This document shows positions 33,335-45,843 of a stretch of DNA of 64,000 nt, piece by piece (the first letter of the stretch is position 1; each line of letters starts with the position of its first letter). The notes under the pieces were generated by a model that was not told the DNA's origin, ran no database searches, and saw only the letters and a program-made list of their open reading frames with translations. Source of the stretch: Wurfbainia villosa (Eukaryota; Streptophyta; Magnoliopsida; Zingiberales; Zingiberaceae); NCBI GenBank assembly GCA_025175895.1, contig CM046005.1, positions 61,714,325 to 61,778,324 on the forward strand, in the 5' to 3' direction. Both the position numbers and the translations under genes were made by a program.

Positions 33335-34476
33335 TTATGGTGCAAGGGCACCAGATAATCAAACCTAGGTTTTGATAATGGCAAAGATTTAAAGTTAAGT
33401 TATCTTGTTATCTCATATGATTGTTGAGTGTGCAGGTAATATATTAAGCTTTACGAAGGTCGACGACGCCTAGAGAATCTCAAGAAGTCAAAAAACCTCA
33501 GTAGTCATATGGATTGACACCAAGGAGAATCTCGATGGGACGAGAAACCTCGGTGGTCAGTTGACCAGGTCAAAAGACGCTAAGAGAATCTCGAAAAGTT
33601 CAAAAACCTCGATGGTCAAGTGACCGAAAGCTAAACGGTAGGTCAGAAGGACTGAAGGTAAGGAAGGTAAGAACCTTATGAGGAGAGGATAGGTCGCATC
33701 CTCAGTACAGGGTCAACCGTAGGCGACGATCTGACTAAGATTTTTGGAGGAAGGTCTAAGTCAAGATCGGACTGTATAGGACCATCTCACTACTCACTAT
33801 ACAACTCTTGTGCTAACCATGTAATGCAGGTGACTATTCAAGCCATCAGTCGACTGAAGGAAAAGAGCAGTTTACTTGATCACCAGCAATCCACTGATGG
33901 AAGCTTCAGTCGATTGCTAATGAATCTGGTCACTTTGAGGAATGTCAAGATAAGAGCCACAAAATGAGGGGAGATAGGCTTGTTTGACTTAGATTTGGAT
34001 CTCAACGAGCTAGGGTTTGAAAAAGTATAAAAGAAGGGGTGAGGCACCCCTTATGGATTAGCAAAAAGCTCCCAAGTGCTCCAACACTCCAAGTTCATTC
34101 AACAATGTCGTAATGCTAGCAAAACACGCATCTCCTTTTTCTTTTTGGTACCTTGTTATGTTTTTCTATTTTCTTACTTATTGTTGCTAAGTGGAGAGAT
34201 AGGTTGTTACCTCTTCCTCTACATCCTTGGTTATGTACTCGGTTGTCTCTTGTCTCCAACGAGGAAGAGACTTTTAGTGCTTTGCCTTTGGGAAGCGATC
34301 AAGGATTGCAGGGCCTTGGATTAACAGTCGGTTGGCTGTGAACCAAGTGAAAAATCCTTGTCTCTTTTGTTCTTTCTTATTTTCATATTTCGGCTGCATT
34401 TTACTTTGTTTTACAAAAAGAGAATAAAGTTTTCTGAATGTTATTCACCCCCCTCTAGCATTTTCTCGATCCTACA
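33335..34476 (+). repeat. LTR of the older copia remnant
   Basis: This LTR of about 1142 bp starts TTATGGTGCAAGGGCACC where B has TGTTGGTGCAGTAGG, so the terminal TG is mutated. It ends TCGATCCTACA. It ends with CACCCCCCTCTAGC like the LTRs of B and C. Confidence 0.75.
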
Positions 34477-34835
34477 TATACAAAAATAACACAAACAAAA
34501 TACAAGTCAAGAATCTCAACCACTACATATGTATTTTATGTGGTTTGGAGCCCTAGTTCCTACACCATGATCAAGCTCTAGTCGAGCACTAGTGATGCAC
34601 ACCACTACTAAATCTTCTCCTTCTCGAAAACAATCTGGAGGTGGAGAAACCTCTTACAAGTAAGAGTTTATACAAAAAATAAAACAACAAGTGTAAAGAA
34701 TGGAAACGAAATACACATCACACAAGAATGCTTGAACACTTGATTGCTTACTTTTGACTTCTTTGGATGAGCTTGGAATGTCTGGAACGTAGCAACAATT
34801 CCCCTTCAAGATCACCAAAAACCAACTGCCCTTCC
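34477..34835 (-). repeat. A-family LTR fragment, first part
   Basis: The sequence resembles 4620-4980 of the element A LTR (GGAGGTGGAGAAACCTCTTACAA) but lacks the LTR start. It is interrupted by element C and resumes at 43479-44170. Confidence 0.7.
34831..34835. other. Target-site duplication CTTCC (left) of element C
   Basis: CTTCC precedes TGTTGG at 34836 and recurs at 43479-43483. Confidence 0.92.
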
Positions 34836-35947
34836 TGTTGGTGCAGTAGGCACCTAAGTCGAACCTGAGTTTTGATTATAGCAAACGATACAAAGTTAAG
34901 CTCATGTTATTATCTCACGAGCTGAATCGAGTGTGCAGAAAATTGCTATAGCTGGAGCTGAAGGCTAGCGACACCCGGAGGAAGCCGCGGTGGTCGGGCG
35001 ACACTCAAGTGACTTCGGAGGGAGCCGAAGGAATTGAGTGGAAGGCCGAAAGCAAAAGCAACACGTAAGTATCGAGGTAAGCTCGTGTGTGCGAGCGTAA
35101 GTAAGGTCGTATCCTCGTTACGGGGAAAGACTTAAGCGTAGATCCGACCCAAGACATCTCATAGGTGGTCTAGGTCGAGATCGGACGGTCGACGACCGTC
35201 GAAATAATGTTTTCTTTAAGCTAACATTGTCTTGCAGCCAACATTAGTCGACTGCCAACCTGAAGGACTCGACTGTCGTCGTCCATCACGGTGATTACGG
35301 CTAGCACTCGATCGATAGCCGCCAGAATGACCGGGTGATGGCCATCACCGTCAAAGGATCACCGAGGAGTCAAGGTTTATCACCAAATTTCAAGGGAATG
35401 GTGCTCAAATATGATTGGCTAGGGTTCCTCGGGGCTCAAAGGCTATAAAAGGAGGTCCTAACCTAGGGTTTTCATAAGAATTCTAAGTGCTCAAAAGCCT
35501 CCGTTACGCTGCAACTCTCCGACGACTCTACAACAACGAAGTGCTGCCAACAACCCTAGCTTAAAGTTTCTTTTGTTTAGTTGTTGGTATAATCTTAATT
35601 TGTTATTGCTTTCAATATTGCAATTATTTTCAATCGAGGTTTTTCGTTGCATTTTACTTTAATAGAAGAGAGGGTTTGTCTCTCTATCTTTTTGCTTCGA
35701 AGGCTTTTGTAATCGTAAAACTCCTACCTCCAACGAGGAGTGTTTTAGTGAATTGCCCTCCGTACACGGTCTAGGACCGTTAGGGCCTTGGAGTAGTAGC
35801 CGAAGGCTACGAACCAAGTAAAAAAACTATTTGTCTCTTTTAGGTTTTATTTACATTTCCGCTGCGTTTAATTGTCTATCGAACGTTTTAAAAGAAAAGT
35901 TTTTATCGCTATTCACCCCCCCTTTAGCGATCCGCTTCGATCCAACA
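34836..35947 (+). repeat. Element C 5' LTR
   Basis: This LTR of 1112 bp has its TATA box (CTATAAAAGG) at 35443-35452. Just before it, a 10-bp TCTCGAAAAG segment present in the 3' LTR is missing. The block 35245-35370 differs strongly from 42755-42895 of the 3' LTR. Confidence 0.9.
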
Positions 35948-35949
35948 AT

Positions 35950-35961
35950 TGGTATCAGAGC
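35950..35961 (+). other. Primer binding site of element C
   Basis: TGGTATCAGAGC stands two bases after the 5' LTR. Confidence 0.92.
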
Positions 35962-36173
35962 CGAGGGTTGCTAAGATTTGGTGAAACCACCAATCTATCC
36001 TTTTTTACAAATTTATTTTTCTTTTAATTCTGTTTTTTTTATTTTTTATTTTATTTCGCTTTGTTAAGTTTTTCTCCCGCACTACTAATCCAAGACGCGA
36101 GTCTTGGTACTTGTTTTCGTGTTTTTGTCGTTGCTAGTTTCTTCGTCTTCGTCTCCTTGTGTCTTTTGTTCTA

Positions 36174-37812
36174 ATGGCCCATCTCGAGGGTTTTAGCACC
36201 GTCCGACCTCCGTTTTACAATGGAGATGACTTCCGTTATTGGAAGGGTCGGATGGAATGCTTTCTCAAAACCCAAATCGAGATGTGGATCATAATCCAAA
36301 CGGGTTTCACACTTCCGACTAATGAAGTGGGTGACTCCTTGGATTATGATCAATGGACCATTGTGACAAAATGACAAGTCGAAGCCAACGCCAAGGCAAC
36401 ACAAATCCTCCAATGTGGCCTATCCAAGGAGGAGCTAAATCGCGTCGGCCCCTTCATAAGCGCAAAGGATCTTTGGACAAAACTAATCGAGCTACACGAA
36501 GGATCGGATCAAGCTAAGGTTTGCAAACGCGATTTGTTGTTCAATAAATTGTACACACTAAAAATGCAGGAACACGAGTCCGCGACGCAACTCCACGCCC
36601 GTGTCCAAGATATAGTCAACAACCTACACGCAATCGGGCAAAAGGTCAAAAACCGCGACCTTATAAGGTATGTTCTAAACTCGTTTCCGAGGACTACCTT
36701 GTGGGCATCCATGGTCGATGCCTACAAGGTCTCCAAGGATCTTTCTAAAATTAGGTTAGATGAACTCTTTTCCGATTTCGAATTACATGAGCAGTTCAAC
36801 TCGGAACCCGAGAGGGGTATAGCCTTGTTTGCAGGTTCAAAGAAGAAGAAAATCGCAAGCAAGCCACCACCAACCGAGGAGGAAGACGAGTCCGAAGAAG
36901 AAGTTGACCCGGAATTGATCACAACTAATGAACCTAGCTCGAAGGATAGCCAAGGGATGAAAGCGAACCACGACTCGACCCAACCAAGGTAAGCCTAAAA
37001 GTTCTAATATTAGGTGTTATGAGTGTAACAGGTTTGGACATATCAAGTCTGAGTGCCCCAAGCTCAACCACTGAGCACCTAAGCACAAGAAGGACCTCAA
37101 CGCGACATGGGAAGAGGCGTCATCCGAAGAAGACGAAGACCACGTCTTCATGGCGAAATCGATTGAATCAGACACGGAGACCGAACCTGAACTTGAGTCA
37201 GAACCTGAGGATGACTCGGACTACGAAGCTACCTTCAAGTCAAGCCACGGATATGCATCCGGTTCAAAAGATACCCTTAAAGTAAGTCGAACTTTATTTA
37301 ATACTTTACAAAATACGGTTAGGTTTTTATCTAGGAAATTAGTTAAATCCGAGTCCAAGGTTGAGACCGTGGTTGAGGAGGTCAAACTCCTCAAACACAA
37401 GGTCTCCCTAACCTCTTCGACTAGTCGAGTTCAAGAGAAGGACTCAACTCGGGTTGAAAAACTCGAAGTTGAGAACTCACTCTTGAAAAGTCAAGTCGAA
37501 GATCTTAGGAACACGTTGGAAAGGTTCACTTCGGGATCCAAAGGACTTGACCTCCTACTTGGATCTCAAAGGGCCATGTACAACAAGGCTGGACTTGGGT
37601 TTAACTCAAACACGACTAATAGGTCGTATATGTCGATTGTAAGTCGACATAGGAAACATGTCCAAGCATGGGTCCCTAAGAACCTTTTGATTTCAACTCT
37701 AGGATCCAACCCGTACTGGATTCCCAAGGACCAAATCCACTATGTGGATAGACCGAACCGATTCAACCGTCTAGGGGGAGCCAGTACAAAACATGTTTGT
37801 GCTTTAACTTAG
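36174..37812 (+). pseudogene. Element C Gag, nonsense codons and frameshift
   Basis: It starts MAHLEGFSTVRPPFYNGDDF. A TGA at 36372 replaces the Arg codon CGA that element B has at the same place. The frame then continues to 36992 (ELFSDFELHEQFNSEPERG, KKKKIASKPPP). A shift leads into the zinc knuckle CYECNRFGHIKSEC near 37015, and a TGA (about 37072) follows. The last part (37150-37812) has the acidic linker and coiled coil and ends KHVCALT. The first two thirds are better kept than in B. Confidence 0.85.
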
Positions 37813-38355
37813 AAATTGCATGTTTTAACTTAGAAAGTTTGTACTTTAACTTAGAAATTGCATGCTTTAACTTAGAAATTGCATGCTTTAACTTAGAAAG
37901 TTTGTGCTTTAAAACTTGTGAACTCACTTAGAACACGAACATAACCAACTAAAATTCTTCGAAAAGATTGAGCCTCGGGGAGCCTCTTTTCAAAAATAAC
38001 CAGTTAGACTAGGAAATAGTCTTAGGTGAGTCAAGTCATCATTTTCTTGAAAATGGCTTTGTCTAAGGAAGTGGTTGATGATCCGATAAAAGAAGGCCTC
38101 TGCGCCTCGCCACGACCTGGAAGCCATGATCTTGAAAAGGTAAACTTGACAAGCCTAGGGTCAAATCCAAATCTAACATAAAATTACTTGAACCTAAATC
38201 CACTTAATCAACTTAATTGGAAGTCATCTCACAAAAACCACATATGTATAACATGCTTGATCATATAGAAACAGGTGTGATGACCTAGGTTTAAAAACTT
38301 ACAAACTCTTTTTTAAAAAAAAATTATAAAAAATCTAACATCCAATCCAACCACC
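37795..38355 (+). other. Gag-pol spacer of element C with short tandem repeat
   Basis: CTTTAACTTAGAAATTGCATG units repeat at 37800-37910, with a unit number different from element B. The remainder matches 24658-25036 and contains no coding sequence. Confidence 0.65.
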
Positions 38356-38389
38356 TTGTGTGTAGGATCAATGGATGTTGATAACGGTG

Positions 38390-41300
38390 CTCTACACATG
38401 ACCGGGGATCAACTCAAATTCACAAAGCTTCGATTCAAACGACAAGGATCGGTAGCCTTTGGGAATAACGGCAAGCTCAAAATCATCGGATCAGGTGATA
38501 TCGAGCTTAACTCGAATTTTGTTATTAAAAATGTATTACTTGTAGAGAATTTTGAATATAACCTGCTTAGCGTAAGCCAATTATGTGACAATAACTATAA
38601 GGTCGTATTTTTAGAAAATGAATGTGTAATTAAAACAAATAAAATAGCTAAAACAATACTCAAAGGAACTAGGACAAATAACATTTATACAATTAACTTA
38701 ATCAAATCCTCAGCCAAATGTCTTATGACACAGGAAGAGGAATCATGGTTGTGGCACCGACGACTCGGTCACTCGCACCCAAGACTCGTCCACAAGATGA
38801 GTCAGAGTGGCTTAGTCAGAGGCTTGCCCAACCTCAACAATTTGGTTAATAAAATCTGTAATGCTTATCAACAAGGAAAATAACCTAGGACACAACACAA
38901 GTTAACTAACCAAGAACGAACCTCAAGTGTACTTGAGCTCCTGCATATGGATCTATTCGATTCACATGGAGCCAAGTCACTCAATAAAAGTCAGTATTGC
39001 TTAGTCATAATTGACGACTACTCCAGGTTTACCTGGGTTAGGTTCATCAAACATAAAAATGATACCCTAGATCAATTAATCAATCTATTCAAATTAATCG
39101 AGAATCAAAAAGACCTTAAGGTTAAAAGACTTAGAAGCGATCATGGTGGTGAATTCGAAAATCAAAGGTTCACCGACTTCTGTAACCTAAACGGATACCA
39201 CCATGAATTCTCATGCCCTAGGACCCCTCAACAAAATGGTCTAGTGAAGCGGAAAAACCGAACTCTACAAGAAGCCGCTAGGACCATGTTGAACGAATAC
39301 GACCTACCTGATAGGTTTTGGGCAGAAGCCGTTAGCATGACTTGCTATGTCCAGAATAGGATCCTTATGGTAAAGAGGCACCTTAAGACCTCGTACGAGA
39401 TTTATCACAATAAAGTACCCAACATCAAGTACATTAGGGTATTTGGATGTAAAGTACATATCTTAAACACTAAGAACCACCTAGGGAAATTCGAATCCAA
39501 AACCTCCACCGGAATCTTCTTAGGATACTCAACCACGAGTAGGGCCTATAGGGTATATAACTACGATACCCTTAAAGTCGAAGAGACTATTAATGTAGTG
39601 TTCGATGAAGTAACCGAACCTACAAAACCCTTAATGACCCCGAGTGTTGAGCCCACTGATACCAAACTCGTCTCCGACCCTGAGATCGAGTCTAATCCAC
39701 ATCAACCAACCTCTCTTGTCGACCAAGTGACAAGTGATCCGAGTCAAACTAGTGTTCAACCAAGTCACTCAATTGATCAAGCATTAGGTGACACAAACCC
39801 AACCCAATCTAGGATTCAGACTAACCACCCTATCGATCAAGTGATAGGAGATCCTAATCTAGGAGTTCGAACTAGAGCATCCTATAGAAACCTTAGTCAA
39901 ATTTCCTTAATTTCAAAGATAGAACCCAAATCAATTGAACAAGCTCTTCTTGATCCCGATTGGATTATTGCAATGCAAGAAGAGCTAGCTCAATTTACTA
40001 GGAATGAAGTGTGGGAATTAGTACCACCACCTAAAGACAAAACGATAATTGGAACAAGGTGGGTGTTTCGAAATAAGCTTGATGATAAAGGTGAAGTAGT
40101 TAGAAACAAGGCTAGGTTAGTCGCCAAAGGATTTAGTCAAGTCGAAGGCTTAGATTACGACGAAACCTATGCCCCAGTAGCTAGACTCGAATCCATTCGA
40201 ATGTTGCTAGCTTATGCCGCACATCGAGGATTTAAGCTGTTTCAAATGGATGTTAAGTTGGCATTCCTAAATGGATACATTAAAGAAGAAGTTTATGTTA
40301 GCCAACCCCCCGGATTCGAAAATCTAGATAAACCCGACCATGTTCTAAAACTTAAGAAAGCTCTCTATGGACTTAAACAAGCTCCTCGAGCTTGGTACGA
40401 GAGACTTTCAATCCATCTTAAGTCAAAAGGGTTTAACCAAGGCTTAGTTGACCCAACTCTCTTCGTAAAAACCTTAGGTAAAGAAATATTCATAGCTCAA
40501 ATTTACGTAGACGATATAATTTTTGGAACCTCTAACTCATCCTTACTAAACGAGTTCATTTCGCTCATGGAAAGTGAGTTCGAAATGAACTTGGTAGGCG
40601 AGTTAAGTTTCTTTTTAGGTCTACAAATTAAACAAACTAAGGATGGTATATACTTATATCAATAAAAATACACTAAGGAGTTAATTAAAAGATTTGGAAT
40701 GCAAGACGCTAAGATAATAAACACCCCAATGGCGATTAATGTTAACATAGAAGAAGACCTAGAAAGTAAGTCCATTGACTTAAAATACTATAGGAGCGTA
40801 ATAGGGAGTCTCCTTTACTTAACTGCAAGCTGACCTGATATCCTATTTGCAGTAAGTATGTGCGCCAGGTTTCAAACCTGTGCCAAGGAGTCTCACCTAA
40901 CCCTAGTTAAGCGTATCCTTAGATATCTAAAGGGTACACTTAATGTCGGTATTTGGTATCCTAGATCTACTGAGTTCAAACTAATCGGCTACTCCGATTC
41001 GGATTATGCCGGTAGTAAACTTGACAAAAAAAGCACGAGTGGTTGTTGTCAACTACTCGGCTCGAGTCTAGTGAGTTGGTGCAGTAGGAAGCAACATTGT
41101 GTTGCCTTATCTACCACCGAAGCCGAATACATCGCGATGGGTGAGTGTGTCACTCAGCTTGTTTGGATGAAGCACACTCTCCGCGACTTTAAGTTAGACT
41201 TTACGAATACTAAACTTCACGTAGATAACATTAGTTCAATTAATCTTACAAAGAATCCGATATGTCACTCTAGGACCAAACATATAGAAGTCAAACACCA

Positions 41301-41448
41301 TTTCATTCGAGAACATGTGGCCAACGGAGCCATACGACTCGAGTACGTCGAATCGAAGTCTAACCTAGCAGACCTATTTACTAAACCCCTACCCGAAGCC
41401 GAATTTAGTCTATTAAGACGAAAATTGGGCATGTGCATAATAGAATAG
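38390..41448 (+). pseudogene. Element C pol, one frame with three stops
   Basis: A single frame covers the protease remnant (HMTGDQLKF, its DSG site lost), GAG-pre-integrase, integrase, RT (YVDD at 40504-40515) and RNase H, ending GMCIIE at 41446. Stops are at 38881 (TAA for CAA), 40663 (TAA for CAG) and about 40830 (TGA for CGA), judged against element B. Integrase has its two Asp (38950, 39139), but the catalytic Glu codon is AAG at 39247 (LVKRKNRT against LVERKNRT in B). The element could not integrate with its own enzyme. Confidence 0.9.
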
Positions 41449-42346
41449 GAACTTGCAAACTATATTTTTTTACTACTATTTCTTAATTTTCATTTTGATG
41501 GAACTAGCATAGGACATACCTTAGATATCATGCACCTATAGATTTAAGGAGCCAGTACATCTCACAACACATAGGACTAATGTGTTTGTGTACTTAGCCA
41601 CGTAGATGGGCGTGAGATGTTAGGACCCTACTCCTGGTTCCAGATGTAGAGCTAGTGCATCGCTATGAACCACAGAGTATAATCATACATACTAATCGAC
41701 TCTGACCAGGACTGATTGATCTTTCATATCAATCAAGCCAAATATGAGTTGAACATTTTATAGATGAAATTATTTTCAGTATATTATTTTCGTAATAATG
41801 TGGAACATGCTTGGACTTTAAAATTAATACTTATTCCACACACACCCTCGCTTTTTTTGATATATGGCAAAAGGGGGAGAAAAAGGCCAAAGTTAAGGGA
41901 TCGATTTTTTTTGGCCAAGGCTTACTTAACTTTAAGTTAACAAAACAAGTTAAGGCTTAACTTAAACATATTTAGTTAACTTGTTTTTGTTAACAAATAA
42001 TTTACTTAACTTTAAGTTAACTTGTTAACAAAAGCAGTAAAGGCCAAGGTTAAGAAATCATTTTCTTAACTTAAAACTTATTTTAAATACTATGGCCAAT
42101 ATTAAGTAATTTCGGTTACTTAATTCTTTTTTTTAGTAGCAAATATCAAGGGGGAAAGTTAAAACTCTTTCTCAGGTACTCACCCTCGGTCAAGGGGGAG
42201 GATTCCTCAAGGGGGAGCACTTGAAAAAGAGTTTTTATACTCCTACACATTCATGCATATCTCTTGCTCATTTTACTTAATGCACTTAATTTGTTTTTTT
42301 TCTTAACTTTGTATGTGGGTTTGCCATAAATCAAAAAGAGGGAGAT
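41449..42346 (+). other. Non-coding tail of element C
   Basis: It is collinear with 28108-29135 of element B, with the GGAGCCAGTACA block near 41547, TTAACTT/AAGTTAA repeats and polypurine runs near 41872, 42149, 42192 and 42209. The PPT next to the LTR (42332-42345) has AAAAAGAGGGAGA, one G-to-A change from B. Confidence 0.75.
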
Positions 42347-43478
42347 TGTTGGTGCAGTAGGCACCTAAGTCGAACCTGAGTTTTGATTATAGCAAACGAT
42401 ACAAAGTTAAGCTCATGTTGTTATCTCACGAGCTGAATCGAGTGTGCAGAAAATTGCTATAGCTGGAGCTGAAGGCTAGCGACACCCGGAGGAAGCCACG
42501 GTGGTCGGGCGACACTCAAGTGACTTCGGAGGGAGCCGAAGGAATTGAGTGGAAGGCCGGAAGCAAAAGCAACACGTAAGTATCGAGGTAAGCTCGTGTG
42601 TGCGAGTGTAAGTAAGGTCGTATCCTCGTTATGGGGAAAGACTTATGCGTAGATCCGACCCAAGACATCTCATCGGTGGTCTAGGTCGAGATCGGACGGT
42701 CGACGATCGTCGAAATAATGTTTTCTTTAAGCTAACATTGCCTTGCAGCCAACATCAGTCGACTGCCAACCTGAAGGACTCGACTGCCGTCCATTAGTCG
42801 GGTGACTACGGCTAGCACTCGACTGATGCTGCCAGCAGTCGACTGGTGATGGCCATCAGTCGACTACTGGTCAAAGGATCAACCTCGAGGAGTCAAGGTT
42901 TATCACCAAATTTCAAGGGGAATGGTGCTCAAATATGATTGGCTAGGGTTCCTCTCGAAAAGGGGCTCAAAGGCTATAAAAGGAGGTCCTAACCTAGGGT
43001 TTTCATAAGAATTCTAAGTGCTCAAAAACCTCCGTTACGCTACAACTCTCTGACGACTCTACAACAACGAAGTGCTGCCAACAACCCTAGCTTAAAGTTT
43101 CTTTTATTTAGTTGTTGGTATAATCTTAATTTGTTATTGCTTTCAATATTGCAATTATTTTCAATCGAGGTTTTTCGTTGCATTTTACTTTAATAGAAGA
43201 GAGGGTTTGTCTCTCTATCTTTTTGCTTCGAAGGCTTTTGTAATCGTAAAACTCCTACCTCCAACGAGGAGTGTTTTAGTGAATTGCCCTCCGTACACGG
43301 TCTAGGACCGTTAGGGCCTTGGAGTAGTAGTCGAAGGCTACGAACCAAGTAAAAAAACTATTTGTCTCTTTTAGGTTTTATTTACATTTCCGCTACGTTT
43401 AATTGTCTATCGAACGTTTTAAAAGAAAAGTTTTTATCGCTATTCACCCCCCCTTTAGTGATCCGCTTCGATCCAACA
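42347..43478 (+). repeat. Element C 3' LTR
   Basis: This LTR of 1132 bp has its TATA box at 42973-42982. It carries several CAGTCGACTG words at 42764-42870 that are mostly absent or altered in the 5' LTR. Confidence 0.9.
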
Positions 43479-43483
43479 CTTCC
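43479..43483. other. Target-site duplication CTTCC (right) of element C
   Basis: It is the partner of 34831-34835. Confidence 0.92.
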
Positions 43484-44170
43484 CTCCCCCGTAACTTGCA
43501 TTTAAGGATTTGGCTCAGACTGATTTTTCACCTAGCAGTCGACTGTCCAAAAGCCCCAGTCGATTTCCCACATATTTGTTGTCTCACAACAAACTAATCC
43601 ACGTCGGCTTTCTTCCAACGAACACTTGAACAGACGACTACCATTACCATCAGTCGACTGCTAAGCCTTCAATCGACTACAAGACCTTCTGTGCTCATGT
43701 CCATTAAAGTCAGTCGATTGCATGTGGCAAGTCTACTGGTCTAATCCACTAGTCGACTGGTAGAGACACATTCAGTAATCGAGCCACAGTTGACTACTCA
43801 CCAATCGACTGGGTCATAACCCCAATCGACTACCTGAGTCAACTCGACCAGTCGACTGGTAAATCTCAAACATGAGGTTTAACCCAAGTGTGGTCCCCTC
43901 ATACTTGATACTCAACCTAGGCTTAGACCTAAGCCTTCTAGCCACCCCCATCAGCCTCACACCCTTAGGGTATATTCGAGTCCTCTATGACTCCTTCACC
44001 CTTTGCGCTAGCCTTTAGGTGCTTCCATCGGCTTCGTCATACTATCAGGTACCTTTGCCAAGAGGTTGCCCATCCAAGACTTCTCCATTGCCAAGCCTCA
44101 ATGCTTGGACTTTCATCGCCAAGACTATACAATTGGACTTACGTAATCAAAACTACACCCTTGGATTTTC
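43479..44170 (-). repeat. A-family LTR fragment, second part
   Basis: It continues 34477-34835 after element C. It holds many TCGACTG words (from 43536 on) and the GCCTTCTAGCCACC...CATCAGCCTCAC block found in the element A LTR near 5410, then a short piece of the TTGGACTTT minisatellite. It is cut at 44170 by the T-family LTR. Confidence 0.75.
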
Positions 44171-45456
44171 TATTGGTGCACAGAGCACCACTCCTTAGTT
44201 TTGATGTATGAACCATAGTTAAAGTTAGGAATTACTTGTGGTTTAATATGCATGTCAAGTGTGCATGCTTAACAGGAAAGTCCTAGTAGGTCGTGTTAAC
44301 TAGGTACTAAGCAGGAGACTTGACAGATTAGGAAGACTGAACATCAGGTAGGAAGTCTAGATGGATTAGGAGACCGGACATCTGGCATGAATACCGATTG
44401 GGTCAGGAGACCGGACAATTGACATGAAGTCCAACTAGGTCAGGGAGACCAGATAGCTGATGGAAGTCTTGGTGGGTTAGATCAGATGTCAAGAATGGTA
44501 TGTCTGGCTAGACAGTCGACAAGTAAGCATCAAGTGAAGAGGTGAGGCTGAGTGCTCAGGTGGGGACAAAGCTAGGTGTCAATCTGACGGATAGTTCATG
44601 TGGGACTAAGAAGTCAAGATCGGATAGTATTACCACTGTCATTCAATTTCATATTGTATTTTTGTGCTAATCTCGTTTTGCAGGTATCCAGTCGACTGAT
44701 TGGTTACCAGTCAACTAAGGTCTAGTCGACTGGGTATGGTTCAGTCGACTAGGATGCCTAGTTGGCAAGGTAGCTGGTGATTGATTGGAGATCTACCGAA
44801 CAAGATGGAAAGAGCTCTAGTCGACTGGCAAAGAAAATTTTTCGATGTAGAGCCAAGTGGCCTAGAGTTGATTGGACCAGGTCCAGTCGACAGGAAAGGT
44901 CGATGTACTAAATCGACGAACAGATTTAGAGTCAACTGGAGGGTATTCCAGTCGACTGGAAAGTGCTTATAAAAGAAATGGAGGACAAGCTCTGAATTAT
45001 CAATAGTTCATACATCGAAGTGTTGTCGAAATCATCTCTCATTCACCATAGCTCTTGCACGCCAACCTTCTGCATGTTCGACACTCCAAATGCCATTTCA
45101 AAGTTATTAGTGTCGGTATAATTTTATTTCTTACATTTCGCTTTATTGTATTTAAATTCAAAAGGATAGGTGGTTTTACCTTTTCCTTATATTTTTTGTA
45201 AAAAGGGATCCCTTCGAATTCGAGAGTTCTCGAATCGGAGGACTTTAGTGGGTTGCCCATCAAGACGACTCTCTGAGATCATGGGCCTTAGACTAGCAAC
45301 CCGACTCAGGTTGTGAATCAAGTAAAAATATATTATGTAATTTATTTAATTTACATTTCTACTGCCTCTTACGAAAAGATTAGTTTTAAAATATATTTTT
45401 TTAAAAATATATATTTTGAGATTCACCCCCCTCTCTCGGAAATCTCTGATCCAACA
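44171..45456 (+). repeat. T-family 5' LTR
   Basis: It starts TATTGGTGCA (terminal TG mutated) and ends GATCCAACA. CAGTCGACTG-type words cluster at 44689-44960, and CTTATAAAAG lies near 44966-44975. An inverted copy is at 51544-52820. Confidence 0.82.
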
Positions 45457-45458
45457 AT

Positions 45459-45470
45459 TGGCATCAGAGC
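45459..45470 (+). other. Primer binding site of T-family element
   Basis: TGGCATCAGAGC follows the LTR by two bases, one change from the usual TGGTATCAGAGC. Confidence 0.82.
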
Positions 45471-45722
45471 GGGGACACTCTGATTTTGGTGCAACCACCA
45501 ACGAAAGCATTTAGAAAATTGTATTTTATTTTATTATTTTTTTCTTAGTTTAATTTTTGCATTAGTTTTAATATTTGATTTTGCACTAGAATAAATTTTC
45601 TAATACTTGTCTAGCTTGCTTTAGTATAAATTCATTATTTTTTTTTTGCACAAGTATAATCTTGCATCATTTTTGTAACACTAGGAATATTTTTGAAAAA
45701 CAAAAATCTGTAATTTTTGTTC

Positions 45723-45822
<100 letters not shown>

Positions 45823-45843
45823 TATATATATATAAATATATGT

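Larger units (their letters stand above)
32021..34476 (+). mobile_element. 3' end of an older SIRE-like copia element
   Basis: Only the C-terminal RNase H part, the non-coding tail, the PPT and one LTR remain. The sequence aligns with elements B and C but is clearly more divergent. The left edge abuts caulimovirid DNA without a clear target duplication, so the element is truncated, probably by recombination or deletion. Confidence 0.8.
34836..43478 (+). mobile_element. Element C: full-length sister of element B
   Basis: It is a complete 8.6-kb TG...CA copia element with CTTCC on both sides, LTRs 34836-35947 and 42347-43478, PBS, gag, pol, repeated polypurine tracts and PPT. It is collinear with element B and has no nested insertion. 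Both gag and pol have nonsense codons. Confidence 0.92.
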
